From: Zeugodacus cucurbitae
Taxonomy: Eukaryota > Arthropoda > Insecta > Diptera > Tephritidae
Assembly (NCBI RefSeq): GCF_028554725.1
Contig: NC_071671.1
Span: 63,909,001-63,973,000, forward strand
Direction: 5' to 3'
DNA: 64,000 bases
Shown: positions 26,203 through 38,276 of the stretch, piece after piece
How positions within the stretch are numbered: position 1 is the stretch's first letter
How the letters are laid out: each line of letters starts with the position of its first letter
Position numbers and translations under genes: made by a program
The notes under the pieces: model-generated
The model's database searches: none
Told to the model about the DNA's origin: nothing
What the model saw: the letters and a program-made list of their open reading frames with translations, nothing else

Positions 26203-27270
26203 GGCGTAGAAACCGCTTAAGCGATTATAGCCGAATCCACCAGAGCGCGCCACTCGTTCCTCCTTTTTGCTTTTTGGCGCCAACTGGAAACACCAAGTGA
26301 AGCCAGGTCACTTTGCACTTGGTCTTTCCACCGGAGTGGAGGTCGTCCTCTTCCGCGGCTTCCTCCAGCGGGTACTGCATCGAACACTTTCAGAGCTGGA
26401 GTGTTTTCATCCATTCGTACAACATGACCTAGCCAGTGTAGCCGCTGTCTTTTTATTCGCTGAACTATGTCAATGTCGTCGTATAAATCGTACAGCTCAT
26501 CATTCCATCGTCTGCGGTATTCGCCGTTGCCAATGTTCTGAGGACCATAAATCTTGCGCAAAATTTTCCTCTCGAAAACCCCAAGAGTCATCTCATCGGA
26601 TGTTGTCATCGTCCACGCTTCAGCGCCATACATCAGGACAGGAATAATGAGCGACTTGTAGAGTTTGATTTTTTTTCGTCGAGAGAGGACTTTACTTTGC
26701 AATTGCCTACTCAGTCCAAAGTAACACCTATTGGCAAGAGTGATTCTGCGTTGGATTTCTAGGCTGACATTGTTGGTGTTGTTAACGCTGGTTCCCAAGT
26801 AGACGAAGCTATCTACTACTTCAAAGGTATGACTGTCAACAGTGACGTGGGAGCCAAGACGCGAGTGCGCTGACTGTTTGCTTGATGACAGGAGATATTT
26901 CGTCTTGTCCTCATTCACCACCAGACCCATACGCTTCGCTTCTTTATCTAGTCTGGAAAAAGCAGAACAAACGGCGCGGTTGTTACTACCGATGATATCA
27001 ATGTCATCGGCATACGCCAGCAGCTGTACACTCTTGTAGAAGATTGTACCGAATCCACCAGAGCGCGCCACTCTGATGCATGCACCTTATCAGTTCTTCG
27101 CCGCCGTATTTGAATAGCTCGGCCGGTAGTTCTTCAAGCGGGTAATTGATATTCGAATTTCTTCATGGTAGGGTAATGGACTATCTATTCATCGTCATCG
27201 ATTGGGGAATTGGGTTCGCCATCTCCTGGTGTTGTATTTACTATCACTGCCATTCAGCAGGTCGGAGAAG
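26203..27270 (-). mobile_element. LINE relic, second copy of the family at 13.9 kb
   Basis: Read on the minus strand, the frame at 26217-27071 encodes the palm motif YADDIDIIG, then VNEDKTKYLLSSS, RCYFGLSRQLQSKVL, PVLMYGAEAWT, RKIYGPQNIGNGEY and RLHWLGHVVRMDENTPAL. It is a better-preserved C-terminal half than the copy at 13.9 kb. Upstream, at 27090-27270, lies the linker (GGCGAACCCAATTCCCC), carrying stops and a frameshift. Most of the fingers region is deleted between the two parts. The 3' end is GGTTTCTACGCC followed by a TATATA run. A 24-bp stretch of the element's own 3' end is repeated at the deletion point (about 27049-27072). The copy is inactive. Confidence 0.85.
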
Positions 27271-30200
27271 TATAAGAAGATATATGTATAAATATTTATT
27301 TATAACAATTTATTTAGTCTTTGGACTGAAACTTTGTCCATTTCTTAAAAAAAAAGTTATCTTTCTAAATGAGTGCGTGAAATTTGTTTGAGATACCCAA
27401 TCTAACCCAAAATTGTGGTTTTTCGATAGTTATGTATTTGGGATTATAAAAAGACTCAGTGTTATTTTTTTCTAGCGAATATTTCAGAGTCACCTCTTTA
27501 TGAATCTTTCTTGAAAATTTTCGACGTAATAGTTAGCTGATCTCTAACGCTTGTTTCCTAGCTCCAGCTGCATTATGTCAGATGTCAATAAGTGGGTCAT
27601 CCCAAGTGACTACCTGTTTTTTAGTGATTTTTTAGACTTTTTTCTACGACCAGTACATAGATAGAACCTTAAGTTTATTATCATTTATTAACATAAATTT
27701 CGACAGTATAAATATAAATTTTTAGCTAAAATGATTGTGTAGACCATGAGTTATAGCATTGTGCACACCCCTGCTTCGAAATGGACTCCCACTGCCTCCA
27801 CGATTCCGGCTGATTGGCTTATCGGAAACAAAAAAAGTTAGCGGCGTTTTAATCTGTAAGCTTAAATGCATGGAACGCACTACGATGTGGATATACCAAA
27901 AATTCGAATTTTGGTAGACATTTGAAAAAAAAAAAGCCAAATTTGCGGTTTTATTTTTATTTTTTAAATTTCAAATAATAATAGAGCGTTTCATGCATTT
28001 ACATGTGCTGAATATACCCTACAAACTTCAAGTCATTCGGTCAAACCGTTTTAGATATACGATGGAGAAAAGTTTGAAAAACCTGGTTTTGAGAAAAACG
28101 CGTTCAAACTTTTCAGTTGCCACTAGAGCGCTTCGGACATCTCCGTCAGCTAACTGCTTTATCTTTAAAACGACTTCGAATTTCTCGAAATCACTTTACT
28201 ACCGCATTTTAGACATGTTATGCAAGAAATTTATGATAAACCTATTGTGCTCTCCAACTGTTTTCAACTAGACAACATTCAAGAACTCGCTGGTTTCAAT
28301 ATGATTAGTTCATTTCAACCTAGAAACTAGACTTTCTTGATTGCTGTGGAAAGTATCTCAACTCAGTTTGCTGAAATCGCGACACAATTATACACTAATG
28401 ACCCCTACCATAGTGTTGAACTTTCTTTTTCCTGACAGTGGACGCTTTTGTCTGCCCCATTCAATCCTACTAACATAAATCAATTTTGTAGTATTTCTAC
28501 AATAGTATATATTAACCATTCATTTGATGAATTTGAATTTGGTATTTGGGTAGTTCAGACTTCAAGTTAATATAATCTTATAAGAGAGACCAAATCTAAC
28601 CTTTCCTCACTATCCAAAACATAGGGAACTTGCATATTAAAGCGATATTATAAACAAAATAACAGTCGAACAGCCATCTACGTTCCATATATGACTCCGT
28701 TTTACAATTGATGATATATTGATTAATATGTATGTATATTGAATGCTCCTTATTATCGCTTATTAATTACTTACCTCCATGCTGTAATTATGCTTTTGTA
28801 TTTATCTGTTATGCAAATCTTATGATTTCTTATTTCAGAGTCACAAGGGCTATGTGTGATGAGTTCTTATCACCCAGTACAATATAGTATCTGTAATCAC
28901 GCTGATGCTGATCCCAGTTGCCTAAATATTTGTGAGACTACCTGATACTTTACTACACTATTTATTGTGGTAAATGACTTACATAACCTTTACTGAGGTA
29001 GTACTTTTAGATGATTGTCTTTTTTAACCAAATTTGTGCATTATTTGAGAGATATCTGATAGTTAAGCTAAGACACTTTGCTTTATAACTCTCATATCTG
29101 TATGTACTTAACTACACAATTTAGGTTAATAGTATGAAATACGCAAGCCAATAAAATATAATTTCATTACCACTTTGTCCACCAAATTACATGAATTGAC
29201 TGTGTAGTGCCGTTATTGATACAAATGTTCAAGCTAATTAATATGTCGTGGTAATATTTATTAGAAGGTGTAGTACGCAGACACCCATAAACACATATAC
29301 CAGTTTGTAATAAAAAAATAATATTTATGTGCAATTGAAACACCAAAGCAAATGAGTAAACAATTACCCACATGTTCACATTAAAACAAACAGCAGATGT
29401 AAGTGTATGCGAATGTGAATGAATGAACATACATATTGTACTAAACACATGAGTGTCGAGGATTTGACTTACTCCATATTTGCTGTTGGCATGTATAAAT
29501 ATGTTGATATCAGCATAAAATCAACTGAAAACATATGCATTTGGACAGCCATAAAAGCGTAATGTTGTTGTTGTCATATGAATAAAATAAATGAGTTGAT
29601 CATTTGTATTCATATGTTCGTGTGTATATTTGTAGCTAAACTAACGGTGCAAGAAATTGATGGCGCGATGGTAAAGATAAATTATTGTAGGAAAGTGATA
29701 ACCTTTTATGGATAAATAGAAGAAGGAAAGGTAAAAAAGTAGACCACTGGTTTAAGTATATAGATAGCAACATTCCTTCTTCTATTTCACCGAAGAATAG
29801 CGTTGTGGGTTCAAATACCTATTTTCAAATTACAATAAAAACGATTATTAGAAAAGTTTTCATTTAACCCTTCATCCACTTAATAATAATTACACAACCC
29901 TTCAATATCTTCAACCCTCCGCTTAACAAGTCAATAATTCCAAATCGTAAAATTTAATACGAACATAATTAAATTTTGATTGTAATATCTATGTTTTCCT
30001 GCATTTTCATTAATCCGATTATACTCGATTATACTCGCTTTCTGCACGCATAATAAATTTCCATGCATTACTTTATTGCACTCGAGCGTTCGATATGCAT
30101 CAGCAATTTACTGACCTTTGTTAAGCGTTTAGCTATAAAAAAAGCTATTATTCTGAGTATGTCATGTGTTCTACACATATAATATAATAACGATGGCAAT

Positions 30201-33159
30201 TGAGATATTAAATATACGAGTATTTGTTGCTTTGTTGTTATAATGCTATGTGACCATAACACGAGAACAGACAGTTAGTCAATGCACTGCGGCACTGTTG
30301 GGCATAGAAAAGATGTTGGTAGGTTGAATAAGATTTTCTATTATAGAAGAGGCTTATTTATTTCTAAGCTCCACGTGCTCTTAAGTTCTACGCAACGAAG
30401 ATAAGCTTCGAAGCTTAAACCAAAATTTTTCATAGACTTAGGTCGAAATTCGGGTTTTGAGGAACTAAAATATAATTTTTCTTGTAGAGTATACGTCTAC
30501 ACTGTTATATGAGAGTGAGACGTTATTTTAGAGTTTAATCTTGAGCAGACAAACTAAAAAAATATACTAATTAAGTTTAGTCGGATATGGGTAATGCAAT
30601 TGCTGTAATGGTTCCAATATAATCCAATAGTCTAAATTCCCAAAATCTCCTCCTCTAATATCATTTAACTGAAATGCAAGGCCAACTGATCGCCAACTTT
30701 ACGTTCTCTCCTTTAAAGTAAATTACACAATAATAAAGTTTTGAGCTTGATCTCACTCCAAGAGATTATATGATTTTCTCATCAAAGCCGAATAAACACT
30801 CGTTACATATCTCTATCTCTTTTTAATTATACCAGTTCATTTATACCAGTTCTATGTTCGATTCGCTGCTTTTATTTAAATATAAAAAAATATTTGTTTT
30901 ATGATTTTTTTTTTTTTTTAATTTCTAAAAAAGAATTAGTAAAAAAACTGTTGATTCTCGATCTGAGCAACTCTGCACACAATTACGAATGAATTTAAAA
31001 TTTTATACGAGTACACAAAGCAATATATTTTCATTTACATAAAACACAACATCACAGGGGACTCTTTTGATGGTTGGAGACCTGCTTTTGTGTAAACAAG
31101 TCTCACAATGACAAACTTCGTAACTTTGACGCAAAGCAATTAGTCAATAACATGTCACCGTTAGTTGACTTTGTCAAAATTTGACACTTCGACACGAGCT
31201 TTGATGTTATGCATTCCTGTAAATCCTTTGTGTTTGCTAAACGTATACATATGTTATGCATGTAGATAGCGTTGGGAGAAGGATTTCAATTTGGTATGCC
31301 AGTGGTATAGATGAGAAGGAAAGGTGTTGCTTTCAAAATCATGCAAATTCGTACTTTCATGCATTTGGAAACAATTTTTGGTATTTTGGAATATCTGTGG
31401 GTGGAATACATACATCATGCCGCCTCCATGATGGAGTTGGATTTAATATCAAAGCCACAAATTTCAGTTTAAATAAAAGGGAAAGTTTCAATAAAAAGGA
31501 AGGATTTCAACACCAAAAAAAAAAATGCGAAACTTGAATTTATTAAAATAGAATTGATAATATTTAAATTTGTATATTTTTGTTATTCAAACGTTTTTTT
31601 GTTCTTCTAAAAAGAGCCTTCGCTACACCCTTTAATGTCTATATTACCGAAATTTATTTCGTAATATGATAAAATATGCGCTGAATTCAGCGCAAACAAA
31701 AAGTGAACGCCTTACAAAATATAAATTTATGCAAATTAGTACCCTTACGTCATGCTAAGTACTTATGCTTTGACATCACATCATATTAAAAATATACCAT
31801 GTACGAGTATGTAAGTAGTGACACATTCAGCTTGAATATTTTGTGCCAAAGCGGCATCCAACAGCCGCGCTTGTTGTTTTTGTTAACAAGTGGCGACCTC
31901 GATGTCGCCACCAAGCTGTGGCAACCAAAACCTTTTAATTTCATGCAAATTAATGTTTACACACACCCACACCACTCACTTTGTACGAGCGTAAATTCAT
32001 TGTTTTCACCGCTCATATCCACACCTGCAGCAACATATTGCTTGAGTAATTATGCTCGCATGCGCGTGTTTTTCGCTTGCATGTAAATCTAGATAAACTC
32101 ATTTTTATGCAATTTACGCTTTAAAGCTAAATAATGCCATTAAATTAAGAAATGTTGCAGAATGTGATATAAATTTAAAGACACGCATGAGTTGATGCCA
32201 CTTTAGGCAATTCAGAGTACTTCAAATAGTTTTTAAACAATTGCGAAGCAATAATTTTCGTAGTAATTATGTCAATTTAATTATTAAAGTGATTTAGTAC
32301 AATTGATTATGGAAATTGTTTAAGAAACTATATTAAAGCACTTAATAGGCTTATGTATTAAATAGAATATTTTCCTTCAAAAATTATATTATTCATATAT
32401 ATATATTTGATGCTATAACAATAACAACTAGAAATTACATAAGTATCCTTTGCTGATATGCTGACTTCAGCTAACTAAATTATACCCGAAGTATTCTCCT
32501 CTTTAATAAGTAATTAACTTTTTAACTTGTTCGCTAACAAACTTTGCAAAGAGTCTCTGCGCCTTATAAATTATTTGAGTAAATTTATATGTTTTTCGGC
32601 TTATATACATACATATGTCCTTATATATTTACATGCATAATATTATTCATTTCTTTTATCCGTCGTTAAACTCACTTTAAGTTACCAACTATGTGAGGAT
32701 AATTTCGCGAAAAAAAGCAAAAGATAATTTCAACAAAGCTGATAATTTTGCATTCATTAAATAAAGTTGAAAAGTTGAGTAATGCTGAAGATTGCTCAGC
32801 ATTTGCAAAATTTGGGTATATTAGGGTACTTGGGTATTTCGGAAAACCGACCGGATTTTAAGGTCATTAAAAAGAATTAAAGAAAAAAACTAAAAGTGTT
32901 ATAACTATCTAAAGAAACGTGGGAGAAAATTTTCGAAATCGAACTATAACATTTCGAGACCCTAGTTACCGAAAATCAGAACCTCCATGCATATGACTGA
33001 GTTCTTACCGATAATATCGATAGACCTATGTGATACTTTAATGAAATTAAGAAAGCATATGTTTCTGAAAATAATATGCGCTGATGCTGAGAATTATTAA
33101 AATCGGTTCAATACATTCTCTTTTTCAATATGCCTACCGAGGTGCTTTAATATTGGGCA
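27271..33159. other. Non-coding AT-rich region
   Basis: No secure gene is visible. The segment at about 27590-28290 has wording (TTCAAGTCATTCGGTCAAAC, GAGAAAAACGCGTT) that resembles text in the MITE at 2.5-3.2 kb and in the repeat at 60.6 kb. It may be another MITE relic, but I cannot find matching ends. Elsewhere there are only short microsatellites and poly-A/T tracts. Confidence 0.35.
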
Positions 33160-33510
33160 ATGACCAGTATGAACTCCAGTGATCGCATAGAGATGAGCCT
33201 GACTGAGCGACACTGGCTGCAAGGACCGTTTTCGATCCACTGTGGGCCGAAAAGGACCTCGCTACGGCGCAGGTGCTGGTTGTTCTTCAGCGCTTGGCGA
33301 GCTCAAAATAGTGTGTTCAGCGCTCTGGAGTTTCCAGCGATTCCGCGGTGACCGCGTACCCACACAAGTAGGACACAAGTAGGCTCACTGCGCCTCTTCT
33401 TCATCGGGTTCTCCTCTCCCACTTTTTTTGAGGGTATGTGTGCAGTGAAGAAACCTAGGAGCCAGTTCCGCGGTGCAGCGGTCTAGATGATGCACACTAA
33501 GTGACGGAGA
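33160..33510. other. Locally GC-rich segment of unknown origin
   Basis: This segment is clearly less AT-rich than its surroundings and keeps open frames in two directions. One + frame runs 33160-33351, and one - frame (173 codons) ends at 33385. Neither product is familiar. The composition suggests an old insertion of coding origin or a promoter, but nothing decides between them. Confidence 0.3.
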
Positions 33511-35914
33511 ATGCCCGTGTTTCGGACTCTTCATGTACTCAGCCTCTCTGAGACTAATGGCGACCTTTGTCGCAATGTACCGACTATTGTGCTTTAAATT
33601 CATTAATTTGAAATCGGGGCGGATTTTAGTCCCGCCCACAAATAACAACCTACTCGAACTCTTATCATATATTCTATTGTCAAATACATCATTTGATAAA
33701 TATAATTTGCAGGCAATAAGTAAAAGTTTTATCTCACACAAAATGTGGTTTGATTTGTTACACTTCGTCTTTCCTCGTTCAATTGTTTGTTGATATTTAT
33801 TGGATGTCGTAGTGAAATGAACAAACCATTTATGATCTCGTATTTCAAAAATAACCCCCATAAAAATATATTTGCTGTTAAAAAGTGTTGATGCCAAAAT
33901 ACACAAACTTTCTTAAGAGCTCAATTGCAATTATCGCGTTATGGAATAAATAAAAGTAAAATAAGCAAAGTTTTTCAAAAAATTCCAAAAGTTAAAATAT
34001 AACTTGCAGATAATTATGAAAATTATTTGCACTGCTGCTTGCTAAAATATACTTGCCAAATTTATTTCTTTACACAACATCATCCATTGCGCTTATGTCA
34101 CTTAATAAAGCTAAAGCTATACTTTTAGTTTATGCATTTATTTCACACTTCTCCGCATACAAATTATATGCAAATGTGGTCACTCAAACATGGCCGCCTG
34201 AGTCCAGCCGCAGGCAAGTAATTCAAAATTCTTCGCAGTAATTTGCATATTTTTTAAGAACTTTTGCCACATCGCACTTGTGCTCAATGCGAAATGGACA
34301 TTTTAATACATATAAAGAAATTTATTCGCGCAAAATCGCAAAGCGTGAAGCAAAGTCAGTGGCAAAAGTGTTGAAGCAGAAGTAATGCAATATAATCAAG
34401 CATTTGAAAAATGCACAACTGCCACTTAAGCGCATAAATGAAGAATATTTGCGAAAAATACCAACACATTTAAGCGAAATGTTGTGGAGAAAAAAGGCAC
34501 ATATTAAATATTAAAGCAGTGCAGAGATTGCACAGCAAGTTTGTTGTGGTGTTTGTTCTATACGCCAGTGCGGTTTGTTGCAAGCAATCGATTTTTTATG
34601 CACTAACATGTTTTTGTACTTTGCTGTGAGTGAATTTGTGTGAAATACACATCAAATATGGAGCGCGTTCGAAAACTGGCAGAGCACGCAACATCCTTTT
34701 TGGCGCGAGCACTCAAAGGACTCGCTTAAAGGCTTCACTGAGCCATAGTAGTAGAGTATTTTATTATTTTTATATAAGCAAAGTGTTCTTAATAGTTTTT
34801 CGCAAGCATCACGTTGCCTTAAAATTCAATTCTTTTCAGTTTATTTTGTATTTGTTGGCATTATGATCGTTCACTCGCAGCGCCGCATAACTCATACGCC
34901 ATGTAGAGTACATACATAGTAAGCAGTAATCCAAGACGTAGCGGTGGCGGCACGTAAACACTATGAGTAGTACAAAGATGCACAAAAATTCAATAACAAC
35001 TTCTCATTCTTCCGCTAGTCTTCTCCGCCTTCTGCGCTCTCCCACTCTCCATCTTCGTGGCAGTTCCTACGAGCGCGTGCCCACATTTGAAAGCCGTTAG
35101 GCATTAAAATTTAATTGGAAATTTCTCCGTCGCATTTTCATTTTATCTAGCTATGTACATATACGAGTATGTATATGTGCCACAAAGCATCCTTTGACGG
35201 CTATTGTTCGCATCGGTAAGTAACTTCAACTATCTGACTGCTCGCAATTGCAGCAGCAAGCTGAAAATTACATAATAAACATCGAAGAAGTGCAAATCCG
35301 TGAGTGTAAATTAGCTTGCCAAGCGGCGATTACACTAATAAATTACAAACACTTAAACAATAGTTAGCGCATAACAATATATATGTATGTCTGCACAACA
35401 CATATGTATGTATGTAGGATGCATTGCTGCTGCTGCTTGTGCTTGAGTTTTATGTTTGTCAACTCGACAACGGCTATTAAAGCAAGGGCTAATTAAGTCG
35501 CTCTTAACTGCTCTTGAATGTTATTGAATCGATTAATTAATTGTAGCAAGTAGCGGTGAAATTTGGTGGATGCTCGAACTAATACAATTTTGGAATGATT
35601 AGAGACTTTTATTAAATCGATTAATTATATTATGAAATCTTCAATACAGAGATATCAGTAAAATAAACTCAATCAAAGAGACAATACAAACAGATTGAAG
35701 AAAATATCAATAATCAATATCATACCGGTATGGGGACTAGACCAGTGTCTAGATCACCATATGGCTATAAGGTCTTAGAGAAGGTCTATACTCTGTTTCA
35801 CGAACTTATATAAAGAAAACTTAGAATTTGGCAAATCTAGTCACCATTAAGTGTTCTAGAATAACAAAGATCATTATATGGTCTTATATTTTATCCCAAA
35901 TATACCTTCGAAGC
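33511..35914. other. Non-coding region with a possible first exon
   Basis: Sequence near 35100-35215 ends in ATCG|GTAAGT (donor at 35216). It is preceded by moderately GC-rich text, as in fly non-coding first exons. It lies 3 kb upstream of the first Mctp coding exon on the same strand. No coding region is seen. Confidence 0.25.
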
Positions 35915-36695
35915 TATGTAGATGGGGAGAAGCCGAGGGAGAAGAGGTACAATAGGTCACGAACGGATCGAAGCTCAAGGGGAAGTCTGTCGAAAGTTCT
36001 CAATCAACTCCAGTCTTAGGCTGGCAGACCATTGCTGCGTTTTTCAAACAGTGATGGGGGCCATCAAGGTAGAGGTAAACATAATGCTACGAAGATTACT
36101 AGTTTTGAACTACTTTGCTATTCGACTTATATGTGTACTCGGTTAATGCAGAATCTCTAGTAACTGCAGAACGGCTCAGCTTGGAAGAGAGGGTACACTA
36201 GCAACATTGATGTTGCAGTGTAAGCGGGTGGGCAGACCGCGGTCCACTTGCGCAGGAGCGCTGGACACACCGACTTCTCATGAGCTCACCAAAATCTACA
36301 CAATAACCAGCACCAGTTCATTTACGAGGTTTTTCTGGCCCAAGGTGGACCGAAACGGTCTTCGCAGCTGCTGGCTCTTAGGAAGGTTAATTCCTCCGCA
36401 ATCATCTTTGTGATTACTGGTCAGGGTCCAATAAATAGGCGAAGGAGAGGGTGCGAAGAGAAATCTAAGCACTTCCTACTTGTCCAGCCTTCGCCAGACT
36501 AAGGTTAAAACACCTTGGTGGGCACATCTTTGGCGAGCCCAGCGAAGGGCCTTTAATTAATTAGGCGACTTAAGAACATTGTAATAGAGTCAAAATTCTT
36601 TGTGACGATCAAAAAACCACAAAAGACAGTCGAAGCCGCCTAAGTGAGAATCTCTGTAGTCGTAAAAATTTACCTCTAACCTAACCTAACCTGCC
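35915..36695 (+). mobile_element. Degenerate LINE end with RNase H-like remnant and CTAAC tail
   Basis: Broken frames carry text typical of the RNase H and C-terminal end of jockey/R1-type non-LTR elements. Examples are ADHCCVFQTVMGAIK near 36020-36075, FFWPKVDRN near 36331-36357, and VITGQGPI near 36412-36435. Many stops interrupt it. The 3' end is ACCTCTAACCTAACCTAACC at about 36671-36690, a short CTAAC repeat. A relative in the opposite orientation ends the same way at 53624-53635. It is inactive. Confidence 0.6.
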
Positions 36696-38276
36696 GTTTA
36701 AATTCGACCGGAAATACGTTCGGAAAATCATTTATAAATAGATAGCGAAAGTATATACTCGATTTTATTCGGTATCAGGTACAACTATTACCAGGAACAG
36801 ACCCTTTCTTAATTTCATTAAAACATTGCATAGTTTTAACGACACTTTCGGCAAAACGACTGTCATTTGCACTGAAGTCACCATGTACGGTATCTGGGGT
36901 CCTGAAAAGTTATAGTCCGATTTCGACGACTTTTCGATAAATCTCAATTAATATTCACTAAAGGGAGTGAGCGATTTAAAAATTGATTAAGAAAGTATTA
37001 TAGTATTATATGACTTTGGGTAAAAAAATGCAGTTAGTCTCTCTACAGTCAGTTAAAAAGACTGTTCTGGTGGAGTCTTTTATTTACACAATTATTATTA
37101 ATAACAAAAAACTTTATATGTAGATCCATAAAAAAGTTTCGTTCCACAATAATAACCCTTTCTTTCCTCTCTTTACAGTTATGAATTGCAAATCAAGGCA
37201 ACATGCCGCCTATTAAAAAATACTTAAACTTAAGTGAAGACATTGCAACATGCAGTGAGCTATTTGACGATTTCTTCAAACGACGCCAATCATAAATGAA
37301 AGAACAACAAAAACACACAACTTTCCTTGGAACGTAGACAAGCTGGCTCAGAATGGGCGGAAGCATTTACAGTCACAATAAAGTTTAACGACGCAGAGTC
37401 AAAGGTGAAAATGACGAAACTGGCATATTTAAATGGCAACTGAAGCAAATATTTACACAGACGAGGGTGGCTATGCGCGACCGGTTTGACTCTCGAGAAC
37501 ACGCAAACCAATAAAAAATGATAAAAAGAACACAACAAAGAGAAAATAACTTCGTTGCGGCTGAAACGCAAATGCAAATGGCGCTATGAGTGGTTAATTA
37601 TCGCGTGTTGACAACACATCAAACTGAAAGACTAAATCAAAACAACGGCGAAATTGTGATAATAGTTAGACGAGTGCTAGCAAAGCGCTACAGTTGGTTA
37701 GTGAGACGATTGAGGTGGAGTGCGCTACGAAGGTGCGGCTGCGGCAGAAGTGATGAATGGGTGGTCGCAACATGATGTGGCAACGGCTATTATAGCTAAA
37801 GTGGCATGCAACATGTTCAATTAATGATAAACTAGGTTCAAGTGCATAATAGTTTATTGAATAGTAGCTATTTTTAATACAAGTTTTGGTGAAACTCAAA
37901 ATAGATAATTGCGACTAAATAGAAATGTAGAAAAGAGTAAAAAAAAATTAAGAAAAAAATAAAAAACACCACGGCATTAATAGAACTTAGTTTCGGTGGT
38001 TAAAATAGAATAAAAAGACAACTGTAAAACATAAAAAATAACGGTAAATACTAAGTTAGCGTTTAAGCAGCAATAACAAAAAGTGTGTGCACAAACGAAA
38101 CAGCAACAAGTCACAAAACGTCAGACAACACAGTATCAACGTAAGCAAAGTGCATTCAAAATTACAGTTAACAGTAGTCTTCACAACAACAACTCCGTTT
38201 GGCAGCCATCACATTATTGCACTTGCTTACGTCCTCCTAAATAGTAAGTGTCGTCCGTGTTATCGCCAACGTCAAA
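36696..38276 (+). promoter_or_regulatory. Probable promoter and 5' leader of the upstream Mctp first exon
   Basis: The sequence leading to the ATG at 38277 becomes rich in CAACAACAAC-type text (38060-38270) and contains no long open frame. This is typical of long fly 5' leaders. The transcription start cannot be fixed; no clear TATA box is seen close to it. Confidence 0.35.

Noticed and set aside
28985..29010. TGAGGTAGTA, the seed of let-7
   Set aside because: The sequence after the seed differs from let-7 and no complementary arm is present.
29800..29830. Box B-like GGGTTCAAATACC
   Set aside because: No A box or cloverleaf can be formed upstream.
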